The notes beneath the pieces were generated by a model. The model searched no databases and had not been told where the DNA came from. It was given only the letters and a program-made list of their open reading frames with translations. A stretch of DNA of 7,651 nucleotides from Mycobacterium sp. (GTDB lineage Bacteria; Actinomycetota; Actinomycetes; Mycobacteriales; Mycobacteriaceae), in contig JAFAQO010000614.1 of assembly GCA_019246375.1 (NCBI GenBank), positions 1-7,651 of the forward strand, in the 5' to 3' direction. The position numbers and the translations under genes are program-made. Within the stretch, counting starts at the first letter, position 1. Each line of letters starts with the position of its first letter. Shown here piece after piece: positions 5,758-7,651 of the stretch.

Positions 5758-5988
5758 CTATGCGACGAAGCGTCCTCGAGCGCCCTTGGTTATTGCCCCG
5801 TGCCTTTCGAGCAGTTCGAGGACCTGCTCACTGCGGACGTCCTGGCTTTGGCACAGGCGGCACAGCTCGTTTACGGCCGTTTGTAAAACGTCGAGGCGCG
5901 CGGACGCTTGAGTAAGCGTGCTGAGCCACTTTTCGTAGTCGCGGTCGTCGTAGCCCATGCCAGCCACGGCGAAAGACACCATGTCCAT
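5758..5988 (-). CDS. Small hypothetical protein, 76 aa
   Basis: No family is recognised. The product (start MDMVSFAVAGMGYDD) appears mostly helical. Its middle (ASARLDVLQTAVNELCRL) could form an amphipathic helix, and the C-terminal LLERHGAITKGARGRF is basic and resembles the end of a small DNA- or protein-binding helical domain. Two cysteines (CRLC) are spaced CxxC. About three quarters of codons end in G or C, better than expected by chance here. The ATG at 5988 is preferred because GGGAG (6003-5999) lies 10 nt upstream; a GTG at 5997 would extend it by three residues but sits almost on the GGGAG. A candidate -10 and a hairpin lie upstream. It is the first gene to the right of the element end. 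Confidence 0.55.
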   Translation of the reverse strand: MDMVSFAVAGMGYDDRDYEKWLSTLTQASARLDVLQTAVNELCRLCQSQDVRSEQVLELLERHGAITKGARGRFVA

Positions 5989-6038
5989 CGTGATCACACT
6001 CCCGCAATCAACGCAGGCGCTTCGTTGCGCCCAAGTGC

Positions 6039-6044
6039 ATTATG
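6039..6044 (-). promoter_or_regulatory. Possible -10 element for the 76-aa gene
   Basis: On the minus strand CATAAT (5 of 6 to TATAAT) lies about 50 nt upstream of the ATG at 5988. No good -35 hexamer is seen 16-18 nt further up, which is common in mycobacteria. The hairpin GGCGC-AACGAA-GCGCC (6031-6016) would fall in the 5' UTR. Confidence 0.25.
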
Positions 6045-6105
6045 AGCCGGAGTTAGCCCGTCGGCAGGCATTTAAACGGCATGTCGCCTTACTTTTCGAT
6101 ACCAT

Positions 6106-6124
6106 TTGCATTACATCTATGCAA
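6106..6124. repeat. Inverted repeat TTGCAT-n7-ATGCAA
   Basis: Perfect 6-base arms with a 7-nt spacer in the AT-rich region. The size and spacing suit an operator for a dimeric regulator. On the minus strand one arm, TTGCAT, could also serve as a -35 with TATCGA 17 nt downstream. No regulator gene is adjacent. Confidence 0.35.
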
Positions 6125-6235
6125 TCTTGAATAGATAATCGCTCATGTGTACACCCAGGTCATGTTTTGATCTTGATTTGCAAATTTGGGCAAAATCGTG
6201 TCGGTATGGCTTGCCACTGGCTTGCCAGGCGCTTC

Positions 6236-7051
6236 CTAGACGATGCGCCAACCCCGTCGCGCGCGAGCCCGCATGTCCCACAGATACAGGCGGTAGCCGA
6301 AGAGCCAGACCTGGTGCGGAATCAGGCGATCGGCCAACCGCAGCGCGGCGAGCAGCCACTCGAACCGGCGCTGCTGGGAAGCCGACCAGTCCAGCCGCAT
6401 CATGGCGCGGAATTCAGGCGCCAAGAAACCCGTCGTCGCGAACAGGTTGAACCGCCCGGCGAGCGCGCGCAGCGGCAGCGGCAGAAACGCCATTGACGCC
6501 ACCCCGCGCAGATGCTCGCGGACGGGCGGGTCGATGGACAGCTCATCGAGCGAGCGCTTCCAGTATTCGTCGAATGCTGCACGGTCGGCCGGCCACATGT
6601 TTTCGCGTACTTGCAGCGTGGTGCCCAGCCTCTTGGCATCCCGGTAGACCGCGTCGGCGTCGGTCTCGTAGAGCGGTCCGTACAGAAACTCGTGCTGGTC
6701 GACGAAATAGCGGTAGAGGCACGCGGCCACCCACAACTGCAACCTGGGATCGAAGGCGTTGTAGGACACCGGGCTCGACAACGTCGACCGCACCTGGCGA
6801 TGCGCAGTGTCGACGGCGGCGCGAACGAGATTGCGGTCAGCCGCGGTCCCGATCGTCGCAACAGCCAGGTAGGTGCCGGTGGTGCGGGCCCGCTTGAACG
6901 GATGCTTGTAGACATTGCCGCTGTCGACAGGGCTTTCCAGCACGCCGTAGCCCACGCCGGGCAGCGACAGCTGCATGATCACGTTCGCAGCGGGCAACAA
7001 GACCGCTGCGGGGTTCAGCAGGTCGGCGGCCCGGCTTGCTGACCGTTTCAT
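6236..7051 (-). CDS. MpaB/rubber-oxygenase-like family protein (DUF2236)
   Basis: A 271-aa protein of the family that includes fungal MpaB and bacterial latex-clearing oxygenases, whose characterised members bind heme b and act as oxygenases. Most mycobacterial members have no known substrate. Family signs: the segment ending [16 protein letters not shown] (about 54-69), H84 in a helix before the YNAFDP motif (97-102), then [13 protein letters not shown] (104-116), and an arginine- and tryptophan-rich C-terminus. H84 is the best candidate heme-region histidine; the ligand cannot be assigned from sequence alone. There is no cleavable signal; residues 14-38 and 190-215 are hydrophobic enough for membrane association. 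The ATG at 7051 is supported by GGAG at 7066-7063, 11 nt upstream; the ATG at 7068 is closed by a stop after six codons. It diverges from cobD with 52 bp between. It corresponds to M. tuberculosis Rv2237 by context, recalled rather than searched. Confidence 0.85.
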   Translation of the reverse strand: MKRSASRAADLLNPAAVLLPAANVIMQLSLPGVGYGVLESPVDSGNVYKHPFKRARTTGTYLAVATIGTAADRNLVRAAVDTAHRQVRSTLSSPVSYNAFDPRLQLWVAACLYRYFVDQHEFLYGPLYETDADAVYRDAKRLGTTLQVRENMWPADRAAFDEYWKRSLDELSIDPPVREHLRGVASMAFLPLPLRALAGRFNLFATTGFLAPEFRAMMRLDWSASQQRRFEWLLAALRLADRLIPHQVWLFGYRLYLWDMRARARRGWRIV

Positions 7052-7103
7052 GGTGCAGCGCGCTCCATAGTTGCGAGTAGACCACGTATGAGACGCTGCC
7101 GGG
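7052..7103. promoter_or_regulatory. Short divergent intergenic region between the oxygenase gene and cobD
   Basis: Only 52 bp separate the two starts, so the promoters must overlap each other or extend into the coding regions. TTGCGA at 7071-7076 and TATGAG at 7087-7092 point toward cobD, but their 10-bp spacing is too short for a normal promoter. There is no room for a cobalamin riboswitch. Confidence 0.4.
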
Positions 7104-7651
7104 GTGTTTGCGGTTACCCGGATCCGGGCGGTCGGTGTGCTGGCCGGCTACCTGGCCGACGTAGTGCTGGGCGACCCGCAGCGCGGTCATCCGGTCGCGG
7201 GGTTCGGCGCGGCGGCCGCGGCGTTGGAGCGCGTCAGCTACCGGGACGCCAGGGCTGCCGGGGCGCTGCACGCAGGGGTGCTGGTCAGCGCCCTGGTCTT
7301 GCTCGGCGCGGCCCTGCAGCGCGGCCTCCGCCGGCGTGGTCGGCTGTTGTTCGCCGCGACCACCGCGACGGCGACCTGGATATCGCTGGGCGGAACGTCG
7401 TTGCTGCACACGGCAGAAGCGATGTGTGAACTGTTGAGCCGTGATGATGTCGAGGCCGCGCGGCATCTGCTGCCGTCGCTGTGCGGGCGTGATCCGGCCG
7501 TGCTCGACGCGGCGGGGTTGACACGGGCCGCGCTGGAATCGGTTGCGGAGAACACGTCGGACGCGCAGGTTGCGCCGTTGCTGTGGGCGGCGGTCGGCGG
7601 TCCGCCCGCTGTGCTGGCGTACCGCGGCGTCAACACGCTGGACTCGATGAT
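7104..7651 (+). CDS. cobD: CobD/CbiB, adenosylcobinamide-phosphate synthase, N-terminal 182 aa (partial)
   Basis: This membrane enzyme of late cobalamin biosynthesis attaches the aminopropanol arm to adenosylcobyric acid, giving adenosylcobinamide (phosphate). The visible part starts with a hydrophobic helix and the GDPQRGHPV motif (residues 23-31), has a second hydrophobic helix near 56-75 and the [19 protein letters not shown] stretch, then the family hallmark [17 protein letters not shown] (145-161) and the NTLDSM block at 177-182 at the window edge. A full-length protein is about 310 aa, so roughly 40% is missing. GTG at 7104 is the first possible start after the in-frame TGA at 7089; the Shine-Dalgarno is weak. 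The sequence closely resembles mycobacterial CobD as I remember it. It has no functional link to the nitrate operon beyond neighbourhood. Confidence 0.93.
   Translation, partial: MFAVTRIRAVGVLAGYLADVVLGDPQRGHPVAGFGAAAAALERVSYRDARAAGALHAGVLVSALVLLGAALQRGLRRRGRLLFAATTATATWISLGGTSLLHTAEAMCELLSRDDVEAARHLLPSLCGRDPAVLDAAGLTRAALESVAENTSDAQVAPLLWAAVGGPPAVLAYRGVNTLDSM

Larger units (their letters stand above)
6000..6235. other. AT-rich intergenic region with palindromes
   Basis: Bases 6061-6200 are about 40% GC against a clearly GC-rich remainder. The stretch holds TTGCAT-n7-ATGCAA (6106-6111/6119-6124), GTGTACAC (palindrome, about 6147-6154), TTTGCAAA (6177-6184) within a longer imperfect GATTTGC...GCAAAATC repeat (6175-6197), and TGGCTTGCCA twice in tandem near 6205-6226. 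No coding frame here is convincing. It lies downstream of the oxygenase gene and upstream of the 76-aa gene, so it could contain the end of one transcript and the promoter of the other. It may also be foreign DNA. Confidence 0.5.

Noticed and set aside
6117..6359. An 80-codon minus-strand frame across the AT-rich region
   Set aside because: Most of it overlaps the 3' end of the oxygenase gene in another frame, and its tail reads through non-coding palindromic sequence.
6512..7042. A 176-codon plus-strand frame opposite the oxygenase gene
   Set aside because: It is antisense to a recognisable family protein and has no motif of its own.
7052..7103. Cobalamin riboswitch before cobD
   Set aside because: The 52-bp gap is too short and no B12-box-like conserved sequence is visible.
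1..7651. CRISPR array, insertion sequence or transposase
   Set aside because: No regularly spaced repeats of CRISPR size, no transposase motifs and no terminal inverted repeats with target duplications were seen.

Overview
The window looks like a high-GC actinobacterial chromosome, most probably a Mycobacterium. The basis is the GC-rich third codon positions, GTG starts, and a divergent pair of cobD and an MpaB/DUF2236 oxygenase gene at the right edge. As I recall, M. tuberculosis has the same pair (Rv2236c/Rv2237). The species cannot be fixed from the sequence alone.

Left part (1-3992, minus strand): an assimilatory nitrate-reduction operon. It is transcribed leftward as molybdopterin nitrate reductase (NarB/NasA type, 703 aa), then a 117-aa protein of unknown family that overlaps it by 8 bp, then the N-terminal 509 residues of NirB, starting 6 nt later. 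NirB carries the FAD/NAD(P)H module and the [2Fe-2S] BFD domain, and it runs off the window before any siroheme domain. Together these would reduce nitrate to nitrite and, if NirB is complete, nitrite to ammonium at the expense of NAD(P)H. No NirD, transporter or regulator gene is in view. The 328-bp leader (3993-4320) holds an inverted repeat and two short upstream reading frames ending at TAATG and TGATG junctions, next to a nitrate reductase start that lacks its own Shine-Dalgarno.

Middle (4321-5461): the end of an integrative element. A tyrosine recombinase with all six catalytic residues reads leftward. Its N-terminal part looks like a winged helix in place of the expected N-terminal half of the core-binding domain. 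To its right lies an attachment-site-like array: a 10-bp direct repeat at 11-bp period, two perfect inverted repeats, and a ~45-bp copy of the 3' part of a tRNA-Val(UAC) gene with no 5' half. By tRNA polarity the element should extend leftward from this fragment. That raises the possibility that the nitrate operon is cargo of a genomic island.

Right part (5462-7651): probable chromosomal flank. It holds a doubtful 62-aa ORF, a plausible 76-aa leftward gene of unknown function, an AT-rich intergenic stretch of about 40% GC, the MpaB/DUF2236-family gene (leftward), and, 52 bp away and divergent, the 5' 182 codons of cobD (cobalamin biosynthesis).
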